DNA of 64,000 bases from positions 7,440,066 to 7,504,065 of the forward strand of contig NC_049985.1 in assembly GCF_000003815.2 (NCBI RefSeq), given 5' to 3'. The notes under the pieces were generated by a model that was given only the letters and a program-made list of their open reading frames with translations, had not been told where the DNA came from and did no database searches. A program made the position numbers and the translations under genes. Below are positions 12,181 through 25,267 of this stretch, one piece after another. Source of the DNA: Branchiostoma floridae. Taxonomy: Eukaryota; Chordata; Leptocardii; Amphioxiformes; Branchiostomatidae. The first letter of the stretch is position 1, and each line of letters begins with the position of its first letter.

Positions 12181-12259
12181 TAGCCTGAGTATCAGCCTTG
12201 CCAGTTTACTAGGGCTCCCATACTCCCCCGGTAAACTAACAAGGCTGATACTCAGGCTA
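12181..12259. mobile_element. 79-bp foldback MITE
   Basis: A perfect 20-bp inverted repeat, TAGCCTGAGTATCAGCCTTG (12181-12200) against its complement (12240-12259), with a second inner pairing AGTTTAC/GTAAACT. The whole unit folds into one hairpin. TA at both ends would fit a Tc1/mariner-type TA target, but this is inference. Confidence 0.75.
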
Positions 12260-13299
12260 CATAGCAGCCCCAGTCTAATACCTAAACCACCAATGACAGA
12301 TCCCCATACATGCACAGACTTGGCCACAATACATGTACTACAGGTTGGTGCATGCGGGAAACATTTAGCAGTATATATATTATACATTACCAGCAATCAT
12401 AGCCTGGCCACACCCTGTAAATGCAAAAACAGGTACCTTAGAAAACAGTATGGATGTGACCATTGCTACTAACCACCAATGGGTGAAACACCTTGCACCT
12501 TGTCTTTTTAATCATGACATAAGCTACATCATGACTAAAACGTAGTACAGTACAGCAATCTTGTCATCTGTAGTAGTCATCCAAATATATAACAGGATCT
12601 CTGCCAGTACAATTGGTGATCCAACCAGTAGAGATCTCGATCGGAGTCTCCATCAATGGAGACTATGATTATGATTGTGAATTCTACCAGTCCTGTAGAA
12701 TTGATGATGATGTAGAATAGCAGATTGTGCCAGATAATCTCTATCCCAAGATATATATCCTTTTTTCTGTCTGTATATCTAACAGAAATGTATTGCTAAC
12801 ATTCTTATATGTCATGCACTGAAGCCTGATACGTGTAATATCAACTCTCATAATTGCACTGGGTGCCATAATACCACCACATAAAAATATAGTGCTATAG
12901 AAGCCTTCTCAAGATTGTCATGAACACCTAAATACCAGAAATGTATATACCTCAGGATCACTGATGCTTCACTGGTAACTTAACATCTCTTAAAACACTT
13001 ACAGCATATATTTTTTCTTTTATGTGGAGGTATTATGGCATTCAGTGGAATTATGAGAGTTGATGTTAATGTAATGATAGAGAAGTTCTTGTCCCTGTGA
13101 GACATAGTGCACCAGTAGACGAGAGGGTGGAGAAGGAGTTGCATACCCCTTCTTCACCATAAAAAGTCATGTGCAGTTCAGGCAAACAGGTTGACAAACG
13201 CACTGGCAAGTGCCTGTTTGCCTGCTCATCTGTTAAAAAATGGACAGGAGAATAAAAATTTAAAAAATGACAGAGGGCTGACGAAACAAACAAACCAAC
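12260..13299. other. Probable WDR17 intron, no exon found
   Basis: This lies downstream of the last recognised WDR17 exon. I looked on the minus strand for the next WDR17 exon, expected to resemble the vertebrate segment around EPGTPPLLCGK, and did not find it here or further left. A fragment at 12413-12440 resembles part of the SINE body near 460-480. Confidence 0.4.
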
Positions 13300-13452
13300 C
13301 TTGGGTCATGGCAAATATTTCCGTCCACGGCCTCTTGGCGATGACGCTGATTTGCAGCGTAGTGACCAGGGGGGTCAACGACCAGATCCTGACGGTGGAG
13401 TCTCTGGAGCAGGAGGCCACGGTGAAGGGGCGCAGAGGGTGACATGTCAGGC
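13300..13452 (-). CDS. WDR17: WDR17 coding exon 13, last one found
   Basis: Acceptor TTTGCAG|GCC, 153 nt, phase 1 to 1. Encodes [20 protein letters not shown] and VRIWSL, then a divergent tail ([11 protein letters not shown]). The donor CCCAAG|GTTGGT is acceptable but not strong, so the 3' edge is the least certain of the set. Confidence 0.88.
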
Positions 13453-16400
13453 CTGCAAACACACAGGGCAACTCGAATGTACAAAATGTGATGGTAATCA
13501 ACATTATGTTACAATTTTAAACTCTATATCCGCACACAAAAATAAAGCACCGACCAACAAGCTTTCAATCAGAGCCTATCAACCAAGACGGGGGGTGATA
13601 CCGACTTCCAAGCACCTTTGACCCTTTGCTGACGTCACAGTTCCGGTCTGGATGTGTGACATAGGTTTTGGGTCAAGGATCAGAGGACTGATCGAAAGCT
13701 ACTTTTGGTAAGCGCTTTATTTTTGTGTACGGATATAAAGTTTAAGATTGTATCATACAGCAGGTCAACCATTTAGTCCAAACTGTTTTCTGTTAAGTGA
13801 CCGGTAAAACCGCTCTGCCTTGGCACTTACAGGTGTGTACTTACCTTGTACGTAGGTCCCTTAACCCAGTATTTACAGATCTTGGAGGTACTGCATGGTC
13901 ACCTTTTTACTCAGCTTCTTCCAAACCATTCAATTCCTATGTCAGCAGGAGGGATGTTGCAAAGCTATTTCCTGTCTTTGATGTTGTCAGCCCACTTTTT
14001 CTTTTGCATTCCCCTTTATTGGCTCCATTTCCTTGTTCCATTTATAGGTGTTATTTTAAGCAGGCCAGAATAAACCCCAGGCCAGGATGTACCTGGGTTT
14101 ATTCTGGCCAGGGTACATTCTGCTCTGCTACATCTGTATTATTTTCATCTATCCCAAGATTATTCCTGGTCTGTCCCTTACTTCATCTTCATTGCATAAA
14201 ACATATACTTTAGTAGTACTAGACTACGTACTATAGCTGGTGTGTTACGCCGAACGGCGGTTATACCGGATATATAGATACAGATACAGATACTACATTT
14301 TGTTTGCATTACAGCAGTTTGTAAGATTGCCAAATATATAACACTACAGTGAATGCCAGATATCTGTAGTGCCAATTTTCAGCACACTTTATACCACTCC
14401 CCTGTATAAGAGCTACAAAATGTAAACCATGCCCTATAAATGTACATTTTTCTTCTCATACATTCATGGTAGAAACATACAAATAATCATAATGCACTGT
14501 ATGTAGATAGGGAAGTTGTAAAAGCCTTTCACATATATCTGCCCCAATGAAAAAAACAGAGTAAAAGACATCTCCACTCTTAACATAACAGAATTTGCAG
14601 ACCCTTACCGTAGACATCCGCACCATGGTCGTACACAGTATCGATGCAGGCGCCGTCCCGTGTGTCCCAGACGCGGATGGTATAGTCCCAGCTGCCGGAC
14701 AGAAGCAGGTACGGGATCTCCGGGTTCCACAGTAGACCTCTCACCGGAGCCGTGTGTCCGCTCAGCACCATCGCACATGAGTCCTGCGTGTAGTCCCAGA
14801 TACGAATGGTCCTGGACAGGGACACAACAGTGAACAAAGAAAATACAGTTAAAGAGCATAAAGGTCTACCAACACATTCTACTCAGTCTTGCAATTTACC
14901 TGAACTATATTTAGAGATCTAGAGCATAGCGCTTAATCAATACAAGATTCTGCTCCGTGTTGCTGTTTTGCTGAAATACTAGACTAAGTATGATAGAGGG
15001 AATGGTGAAAAATTGTCATTTCTTTCTTTGGTTAAGGACTCCCCACCCTCCAAAAAATTATGATCTACAATCTCCCCAAAAAAGAAAGGCAAATCTCTCT
15101 CTATATATATGTGTATGAAGTGATACATGTAGGTATAAAGATTTCAAAGAAAAGCAGAAACTATGGCAGAAAGTTCAGATACATACACATTGTTGATTAC
15201 AGAAAATACACAGAAGATGAAGGGATGTCTTCAACTGAAGATAGACAGAAAAACAATAGATAAGATGGAATAAGTGAAGAAATAACACAGGACTTGTAGG
15301 GTCAGTGTAATAAGGCATGGCCGTTTCCTATATTTCGTAGTCTACTATGTCCTGCCTCTGCGGTGATCATTCATGGATCCTCTCCAGCTAAATGTACAAT
15401 CAATCCTATAACAATCAATCCAATATAAGCCTCATAAACCAGCTTGTTTGCTTTGCTCCCTGGTGGTTTAATCAGTGGTTATAGAAACCATCATAAGTGA
15501 TTACTTCCACACATCAATACATTTTGCACTCTACAGAAAACTCAATAGACCAATCCTGTGGCCTTGCCTACAGCCATCAAAACTCAGGAATGGAAAAATG
15601 AACAAAACCTTTATAGGACATACATCTGCTCTCTTGAACAGATTTTTTTATTGACAACCAAATCTGTCTATAACTCCTCTTGGGGTCTCAAGCCCAGTCT
15701 ATGTCAAAAATGTGTGTTGGCTACACAGTGGGATGCTGGCAAGCAACTAGTATAGGTGTAGTAGGCCTCACCAGAATATACCCGGGTAAAATCTGGCCAT
15801 GGGTATATTCCGGCCTGCTACACCTCAGTACTAGTGTCACCTACAAAATGTTGAGCAGACAAGTATTACATAGCAACAGTTTTTCCATGCTTTTGCAAGG
15901 GAGTAATAATAAAACAGATCCCCACTGTGCACCAACCTCCCTGTGGACTTGTGCTAACGTGTGAACAGTCATTATGTACTACAGTAACTGTAAATGCAGA
16001 AAATTTTGCGGTGGTTTAATGTTCATGGTTTTCGCGGTGGATGCTTCACCGGGAATTTAAAACCACCGTGAACATTTTTCCATAGCAGTTAGACTACAGT
16101 GCATGGTGCTACCGCGAACTTAAAACTACCACGAAAAGTTCTTTTTCCCGCTACCGCGAAATTAAATCCCTGTGTACTTGAATGCATTTACAGTATATTA
16201 CTTCAGAGGTGAGTGCAGAGTTTCCTTACCCATCATCAGAACCGCTGCACAGTATGCCCTCCCGTAGGGGGGACCATTTCACATGGAAAACCTTGGAAGT
16301 GTGCCCTGAAACAACACAGCGAAGACTCATCAATCAATATCCACATATCAACTAGGCGGGATAACCCCTAATAAGTGATTCTTCCTTGGACATGGTCATG

Positions 16401-19400
16401 CTAGTGTACCAAGAACATATAAAACCTATCTACACAAGCTTGGCAAAAATGCTTGCTACTCTGTAGAAGATCTGCCCAAGGCTATCATCATATGGAGGAT
16501 AGGGATGGATAAAGGGAGAGAGTCGTGTTCATCCATGCAACCAGCACGACTGGATGATGATGATGATTCTTCTTCATTTTTCATGAGAACAGATTTTTCA
16601 GTAATACACAAAGTGGACAACATTGTATAACACACAAAGTATATTACTGCTACATCATGACTTCATCCAAAGAATACCTGAGAAGATTTTGAGTGGTTGG
16701 TCTGAGTTTGTTGCCAGGTAGAAGACTCGCACGTTCTTGTCTTCGCAGCCAGTGGCAAGCATGTCCCTGCAACACAATCAGGCATTACAGAGCAATCATG
16801 CCATGTCTGCTCATGCATGCGTTTGTAGCCCTCCAAATGGCGGGTGCATTATGAACTTTTGCATGTATATACATTGATTGCTGTCTTTTACCTATAGTGC
16901 ATGTAAAACTTTGTAATTGTGAACCTCACAATTCAGCCTTTTGGCTGCAAGGAGTTTCAATTCAATAAACCAGCAACCAACTTTCAGACACACAAATTGG
17001 AGCTATGCACCAACTTTTTAAGTGTGTCTAGATATTTGTGTACCATAATACAGTCTAGTATGCAGTATATTCTTGACATTTCAGTGACAAAGAATAGCGA
17101 AAGCTTAGCTGTATTACTGCCTTGAACGTTTAAAACTCGTTTTTAACTTAAGACAGGAGGATTGTTCTAATTAAGCATTGTTGCCGATACTTGTGCATCC
17201 TAATTTTTGTTCTACGCACCTAAATGTACCTGTATGTGCCTGATGTTATATATTTAGGTACACAGCACTTATCATAACCAACACTTAGCTTGTTATTTGG
17301 CTGGCTAATGATGTGATGGCCTCATAATCAACAACAAATGGGGGTCCTGATTGGCAAATCCCATTATATATAATCATACATAATTATGTAATTATACTCA
17401 AATATTAAGTACATACTTGTTGGTGAGACTCCAATCACATCCAAAAACAGGCATGGGATGTTTGTACTTCTTCACCAGCTTTCCATCCACCGTTCGGATC
17501 ACACTGGGGCAGGAAAAAATAGCTGGTAAATAATTGGTAAAAAACATTCTCTAATGAAAGATTGTCTTAAAAGCCTTAAATACTGGAAGAGGGTTAGTTT
17601 ATCTTTTTTTTACAGCTCACTAATGGTATAATTTTTCCAACAAAGTAAATAAGTAGAAAATAATCTTACCTGCATGTACATATAAGGTTTACTTTAAACA
17701 AGACATCACCTACACAAAATATCTAAAATGCTTGAGGACCCAGACAATCCCCACTCACGTAACAATACTTCTTTCCAAATGAGTAGATCTCAGGGAGTTT
17801 TCTACAAAGAATGGGGGTCATTGCGAGGAAGCAGAGCAACCAAGAAGGTAGGGGTTCCCCAGTCCAGAGTATAAAGTTCAAAAGAATTTAAGTCCAACTG
17901 GGGTATTCAAAGGCTTTTTGAAATGGGAAATTACTGTCTGACAGGTCACAGTTGATGACTGTGGCCACATGTGGCCTAGTAGCATCTTTGGTCGATCAGA
18001 ATTTTATTCTTGTCAGAGCATCTGCTCCCCAGGGTAAGGTGCATATGGTAAGGGCAAGGGGAAGCAGCACCCTTGTTCTCCTCTTAGGAATAAAACCTGG
18101 GCCATATTCTCACATAAAGATGCTATAAACGTTCTAGGAAGCTTACCAGTGTCCGTCTGACCCACAGGTGGCTATTCTTCTGGAGTCTTTGTTGTTCCAT
18201 GCTACACAAAATATACTATGTCGCCCGTGCTGCAAGCAAAGAAAAGAGTGCATGCAAATTGTTAAAAAAAGGATTCCGAAGTTTGGCTTTTTTTAAGTAT
18301 CAGTACTGTGGCCCCAAATCTAATAATTTCTTTGATTGGTCAAGACATAACCACAAGTCAAATTTTATAGCAGTCCATTCATAGCTTCTTGGGTTATGCT
18401 ACATCCTGCTAAACCACAAGAAAACACCCCTACAAATGCTAGCAGATTGATAATCTTTTTGGTAAAGGCAATAAGACAGATTATCATATAGCCAGATGGA
18501 GTTGACCAATCAGAGGCCCCCATTTCCTATGGGTTATCAGGCAGTAACCTGAAAAGTGGGCGGTTATTAGAATAACCGCCCACTTTTTGGACCGCACCAT
18601 TATAGAGGGGACAGGACGCTAATACTAGTGTTACGTATTTATCGATTATATCTATTAAACAGCGTATTGTACTTTATTTCGAACAATTTATGTTAAACTA
18701 CAACACAATTAATAGATATAAATGATATTTAAACTGAAAAAGATTAAAACAGATGTACAACACCCCCGCCAAAAGTGGTCTGTTCCATTACGTCACCGCA
18801 GATCCGCATATCGGACGATTTTATTTTTGCTGGACGCCATCTTTTTTTTGCATTCGAACCGCAAGTTTGTGAGCTTTTTGTTGGTATTTTCGTCGTTTCT
18901 GTCGGCTATGGACGGCGAGGTACCGCAGTTCTACGTGGAAGAGGTATCTGAGAGAGATCTTGAAGCGTTGTTGAGGCCCTGGGAGGCCGAAACAGAACCT
19001 GAACAGCAGCCAGAACCTGAAGGCGCAGCGGAGAACACCACTGCCCGCTTCGCGACTTTAGATGGAGAACAACTGGACGAGATAGAAGGGGGAAGGGTGG
19101 AGAAAACCACCGAGAAGTCTACTAGGTGGGGCGTCAAGATTTTCAAAGGTGAGTATCTTTTTTCCGACGTAAAAAAATAAGCAAAAATAGAAATACATAC
19201 TTATAAATGCTTTACATTTATTTGTTCAGTGAATGAGAGCCATGTGGGGAGGGGGGTCGGAGTAACGTTTGAAAATAATTATACATGTATCTTGATGATA
19301 GATAGAGAACTAGCATTATTATTAACAGCCTGATAGTGGATTTGGGGGCGAAAAAAATTAAGAAAACTTTTTTTTTTCAATTTTAGCATGGCTGCAGGCA

Positions 19401-22400
19401 AGAGACAAAAACACTGAATTTGAGGAGCTGCCGGAAACAGAGTTGTCACAACTACTAAGGCAGTTCTACGCTGAAGTACGAAAAGACGACGGTACACCTT
19501 ATTCAAAGGTTCAATAACTGTGGACAGGTACATTTCAATGGACCAGTCAGCTTTAACTTCAAGTAACTCATGTAGCAGGGCAGAGTTTGGGGGGAGGGGG
19601 GCTGGTCACCATATACTTGCTGTATATGAATGTGTTTAGGTAACAATAAACAGAGCAGATTAGAAATTTCTAGTTTGTATTGCAAATAAGCCACATGTTG
19701 ATGCTGTTATTCTATCTCTCAAACGGATGATGAGAAATTTCTAGTTTGTATTGCAAATAAGCCACATGTTGATGATATTCTATCTCACAAACGAACGATG
19801 AGAAATTTCTAGTTTGTATTGCAAATAAGCCACATGTTGATGATATTCTATCTCACAAACGAACGATGAGAAATTTCTAGTTTGTATTGCAAATAAGCCA
19901 CATGTTGATGATATTCTATCTCACAAACGGACGATGAGATTAGTTAAAATGCGCGGTTAAATGGTGATGATGAAATGGTTTAATAGTTTGTATATATACA
20001 CTATTGTACAATATATATATGATTGTAAATGTAGTTTTATGTATATTGTATTAAAGTGTTTATTCGTTATAAAGGAATTTGTGTGAAATAACTGTGTCAG
20101 TTGGATAGGCTATATGATAATAACGTTAATGCCCCGCCTTTTCCTCGGTGTATATGGTGAGAAAAAAAATCAAGGGGAAGGGGAAAAAAAAAAGGGAAAA
20201 AAGAACTGAGGAGGGGAAAGGGAAGGGGAAGAAAAAAACAAGTTAGGAAACGAATGGGAAAGGGGAAAAAAGGGAAAGGAAGGGGGAAAAAGAAAAGGGG
20301 AAAAAAAAAAAAAAGAAAAAAAAGGAGAGGGGAAAAGGCAAAAAAAAAGAAAAAACAGCAAAAAATAAACAGGAAAAGGGGGGAAAAAAAGAAAAAAAAG
20401 AGGGGGGGGAAAAAAAAAAAAAGAAGAAAGAAAAAGAGGGAAGTGGGGGGGGGGGGGGGGGGGGGGTGTAGGGGGGGAGGGGGGGGGGGGTGGGGGGGGG
20501 GGGGGGTAGGACGGGGGGGGGGGGGGGGGCAGGGGGGGTGGGGGGGGGGGGGGGGGTGGGGGGTCTTTGGGGGTGACTGCTCTATTAGCGTGATTGGTCG
20601 CGTATATACACCTCGGGGCGGGGCATTAACCCTTAATTGAACACCATAGTATCTTAAACTTGAATGGATATTGCTGGATTAAATTCTATTGTGTGACAAC
20701 AAATCTCTGCAAACATATACATTTTTTGGCGACTCCTCAGGGGCAGAGACATATTAAGTGTATGACCCACCTCGTTAAATCGCTTGATGACCTTGCCCCT
20801 GCCGATGTCCCAGATGAACATGCCCTGTTTGGACGTGGAGGCTGCTACACAGTTCAGGTCAGCTGAAACAGGGAGAGACAGATCCACGACAAAACTCTCA
20901 TCACGGAGGTGTGCAATTAGTGAATATATATTACGGCAGAAGCCGCTTAATTGCACAGTCTATTTGCCAGTGAATTTCGTGCAATTATCCGGCTGGTGCA
21001 ATCGTGCGAAGTTTATCTAGCTGGACCGCACTGGTTTGGGATTTGGGGATTCCGTGCAGTTAACAGAAGTGTGCGTTAATCCGTTGTGCAATTAACTGGC
21101 TTGTACTGTATTAATAGTCTTCAATGAATAAATGTGGGGTTCCCTCTTAGTCTACAAGCAATCATTAAAACCTGCAACAAGTTTGAGTACTACACAGCTC
21201 CCGACATCCTGTAGAAGTAGACTTTAGTGCTAGTTCCCCTTTATCCGGGGGGTAGCATATATCTATTAGGGATATTGAGTCGACGAGCGGTGGCTTCAAA
21301 TTGCAAGATATTACATTTTGAAACCACCATCCATCAACTTGATGTACATGTATATAATTTTAACCTTGATATCCCTAAAGTTCGTTTTAAAAAACAATGG
21401 ATATAGGTTACCCCGCAGATAAAGGTGACCTAGTGTTATATGTATGAGTACCTGGTGCCCAGCTGAGAGAGTAGATGACCCCTTCGTTCCCCGGTGATGT
21501 GTACACAGCCTGCATGGTGGAGATGTCCCACACCTTGATGGTCCCGTCAAAAGATGCTGTGGCCAGTAGGTTAGGGTCATCAGGCTTAAACTTGCAGTCA
21601 AATATCGTCTCTATGTGGCCCTGGGGTAAAGCATTGTAGGTGTAAGTACCAATAAATGTGTTGTACCAAGTACAGAGAATATGCTAACAAATTAGGAGTG
21701 AGGAAGAAAATACATAAATTTTCACTGTCCTTGTATTGTTACTGAATACCATTCACACATAGACAAACACACCTGTCCTTGGTGCTGAACGCCATTCACA
21801 AGCACAAACCTATCTTTTTTCTTGGTGTTAATCACTATCTGCACACATATTATACAAATCCATGTCCTTGGTTCTGAACACTATCCTCAAACAAGTACCC
21901 ATCCCTGTCCTTGGTGCTGAACACTATCCACACAGATACACATATCTGTCTTTGGTGGTAAACATTTTCTACAACCACACACATAGGTCTGTCCTTGGTG
22001 CTGAACACTATACACACACCATCTTTTCATACACATACCCCTAAACCAATGTGCCTCACGTCAGTATCAACAAACATTCTTCTTCCACTGTAAACTGTAA
22101 ATGCAGAAACTTTCGTGGAAGCTTCACCACGAATTTAAAACCACCACAAACATTTTTCCATAACAATAAGAGACTACAGTGATGGTGCTACCGCGAAATT
22201 AAAACCACTGCGAAAAGTCTATTTTCCTGCTAACGCGAAATTGAATTTCCGTGAACTTAAATGCATTTGCAGTATACCATATACTTGACATAATACTATA
22301 GAAGTGGTTACCAAGTCTCTGAGGAAGTCCCATTTCCTCCTGGCCAGGTTGTAGAGCCCGACACCCCCGTCCAGGAAGGTACAGACGATGAGAGCAGGAG

Positions 22401-25105
22401 GCATGGTGGAAGACTCTGTGTTGGTCCTGTGGATGGCTAAGCTGGTGGATGATGCCTCAACCGGCTCTTCAAATACAACTTCTGAAGAGGAAACATTCAA
22501 TTTGTTATCAACAAAAAGGCTGAGGAGAGCAGGAGGCATGGTGGAAGACTCTGTGTTAGTCCTGTGGACAGCCAAGCTGGTGGATGACGCCTCAACTGGT
22601 TCTTCAAACACAACTTCTGAAGAGGACTCTGTACTGTTTTTGGTTTCCCGACCGACACTACTAACCCTAGCCACTTTTGGGTCGACCGCTGTCAAGTTTG
22701 ATCTCAATGATGAAAAAAAACCATAAAATTATTGTCCAACATATTCTCATTTCTGTTGCAATAAAATGTGATGTAAACAGAACCACCAAACCTAGGTCTC
22801 CTTTAAGTCGGGAATACCACTGTCCTGAACTCCTGATGCATTTCTGTTTTACAATTATTAAACTGTATTTGTCAGATCACCTCAACCTAAAGTCACAAAC
22901 AAAAGAGAACACCTACCTACAGACCCTAATTTTTTTCAGGATCATAAACAGAAACATTGATTTTTTTCTAGGCTTTAGCATATCAATTTGGAGAAATGAT
23001 CTTACACAATCCCCTTCATCCCAAATGGAAAATCCAAACAAACAAAATTTAATCAAATAGATAAACAACCAAAACAAACCTTACCTCTGTGTGAGTTCAT
23101 TGTGTACAGTCCTAGGACGTGAAGTGCATGGAAGCCAGTCTTCTTCACTTTGATGTTCTCAAGTGGTGTGCTTTTGGGAACCGTCCATAATCTTAACACG
23201 CCTGCCTGGGTGTCTGTTGAGGAAACACATTCAGTATATTCATATGTGTAAAAAGAACTATATATTACACTAATAATGTACAAAAGTATAACTTGATCAA
23301 GAAGTATTGTAATTAATGTTCACTACAAATTGTACAAGGGCTTTTCAATACGCATTTCACATAACCCTCCTCCAGTTATTGGGTAACATTTCCCATGACA
23401 TTGTACAATAATACATGTCTATTTTCATTTATGAACTCCCATTTGTATTCTCTTTTGTGACAAATTAGTTGTGATACTGGAGCTAGTTGAATTCAGAGCA
23501 GTCATCAGGGTACTGAAAACTGTGTTCATTAAAGGTTTACATAGACAAATTTTCCATAGGCAAATATGAAGAAAACTTTGCATTAAGTATCAAAAATTTG
23601 GGGTAAGTCCCATCAATGTTGGTGTTGGTTAGGTTAGTTTATCCATAATATAGGTATCAGAAAACTTATAACGTTAAGTGTGCCAAGTTTTGAAGCCTTT
23701 CATACACTCTGACAAGAATCAGAACCAAACATAGAACGGTTCTAGACAACTTAATTTCCGCTTCTGCCATATAGACACAACACAGACACATAAATCCATT
23801 GAATCTGAAGCCTCTAGTAACGTCATGACTTGGTTGGAAGCGTTTTAAAGCACATCAGTGCAGCAGGAGGCATTATCATGGTCAATCAAAAGGTGCATTG
23901 AAGAACTATAACATGTATTATTTAGATCCATTCATCCTTACAGAGTTCATGTTCATGCTCAATGCTACAAGGAGCCTTCAAAAAGTAATGCCATTGGCTT
24001 TATAACAGGACCATTTGCTCAACGAATGAATTGAAATTTGGCACAAAGGTAAAACTTGGTTAAAGGTGGCATTCAAACTCAATGCTAGAAGCAAAAAACA
24101 TTGTTCCCAATCCAAGCTTCGTTTGTTTCTATTGTATACCTGGTAAATGTCCTCATGGCATAACATAGCAAGTTTCTACTGTTCAAGACTATCAGCTGCA
24201 TATTCAGACATACATGTATTTATTTGATCCACTCACACCAGGATGGTTCCCTACTTTTTTTAATAAGTGTGGTGGTTTCTTTAACATGCTTGAGGTGGAG
24301 CTCTTCTCAAACACAGGGCCTCCAATTAATGTTCTATCCGAGGAATATCCTTAACAGACGTTAGGTACTCATTCACACTTCAGTCGAGTGAAGATAAAGG
24401 TGTAATGTGCCTTTCCAAAGGCACAATATCAGGACCTTACAGGGATTAAAACTCAGTGCCTCCAGGTTCTGAGTCGATGGCCCCTACCACAAGGCCAGTG
24501 TGCAACCACAATGACCTTGTGCTTATATATAGGAAGCGTCATCTGGAAGTAAGCGTTCAGATCCGTGCAATTGACTCTTGTTTCTACGTATGAACAGTAG
24601 CAATGAATAATGCATGGTTCGTAATGAGGGTTTAGTTTCTTTAGAAATGGCAGCCACAAAAAGGAGGATAACAGGTCTCCAGGGACATGCCGGGGTAAAA
24701 GCCCGGAGTACGTCAATTATCCACGCTTTGTGCCTGATCAGGGAACTAGAAAATGTGGTCTATACGGACAGGTGGTCACTGAAGACTGGATTGTTAAGTC
24801 TTGGGTCAATGGAAATATCATCTAGGGACCACCAAAATGTGGGACCACTATTAGCCGGGTTGTGGTCACTTGTGCAGGTTTTACCATACCTTAATTTGTT
24901 GCTGAAAGTATTATATTCAATTGAAAGAGCATGTTCCTAATTCTGTTATTTTGTGTTCTGACATGGTCCTTGTGGCAGCCTCTATATTTGCAAAGATGTT
25001 TTGCTGGAAAGTTTACAACATTTTCAAAGAATGCCATATAGAGATGGTAGACTTTAACTCCTTCAAGTGGGTCAGAAATACACATAGTAAATACATGCAC
25101 TCACA

Positions 25106-25144
<39 letters not shown>

Positions 25145-25203
25145 AGACACATACATACTCTCATACCCAAGCATACATACGCACACATAATACACAAGTG
25201 CAT

Positions 25204-25267
<64 letters not shown>

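Larger units (their letters stand above)
13453..14608 (-). other. WDR17: WDR17 intron 12 with small repeats
   Basis: Holds a 47-bp foldback (GGCCAGAATAAACCCC facing GGGTTTATTCTGGCC, 14063-14109) and the inverted second copy of the dispersed repeat (14236-14294). No exon seen. Confidence 0.7.
18230..20770 (-). other. WDR17: WDR17 intron 7, packed with inserted elements
   Basis: This 2.5-kb intron holds, left to right on the plus strand: a 34-bp hairpin (18553-18586), a Crypton-like two-exon remnant (18908-19517), a 68-bp minisatellite (19662-19936) and the polypurine element (20130-20625). No WDR17 exon lies inside; exon phases join directly across it. Confidence 0.8.

Noticed and set aside
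12386-12409. 24-base micro-exon on the minus strand between a good acceptor and donor
   Set aside because: Translation does not resemble WDR17 and such sites arise by chance.
18722-18907. N-terminal extension of the Crypton-like frame with a hydrophobic stretch
   Set aside because: The upstream part looks like AT-rich 5' DNA; the acidic leader starting at 18908 fits the family better.
19662-19936. CRISPR-like array
   Set aside because: Units are contiguous 68-bp repeats with no unique spacers, in an animal genome.
20161-20361. Phe/Ser/Pro-rich minus-strand frame
   Set aside because: Opposite strand of the polypurine tract; composition artefact.
20254-20640. Lys- and Gly-rich open frame across the purine tract
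   Set aside because: It exists only because the tract lacks T and so lacks stop codons; no splice, homology or codon signal.
22677-23060. 127-residue plus-strand frame
   Set aside because: Shadow of WDR17 exon 5 start plus AT-rich intron.
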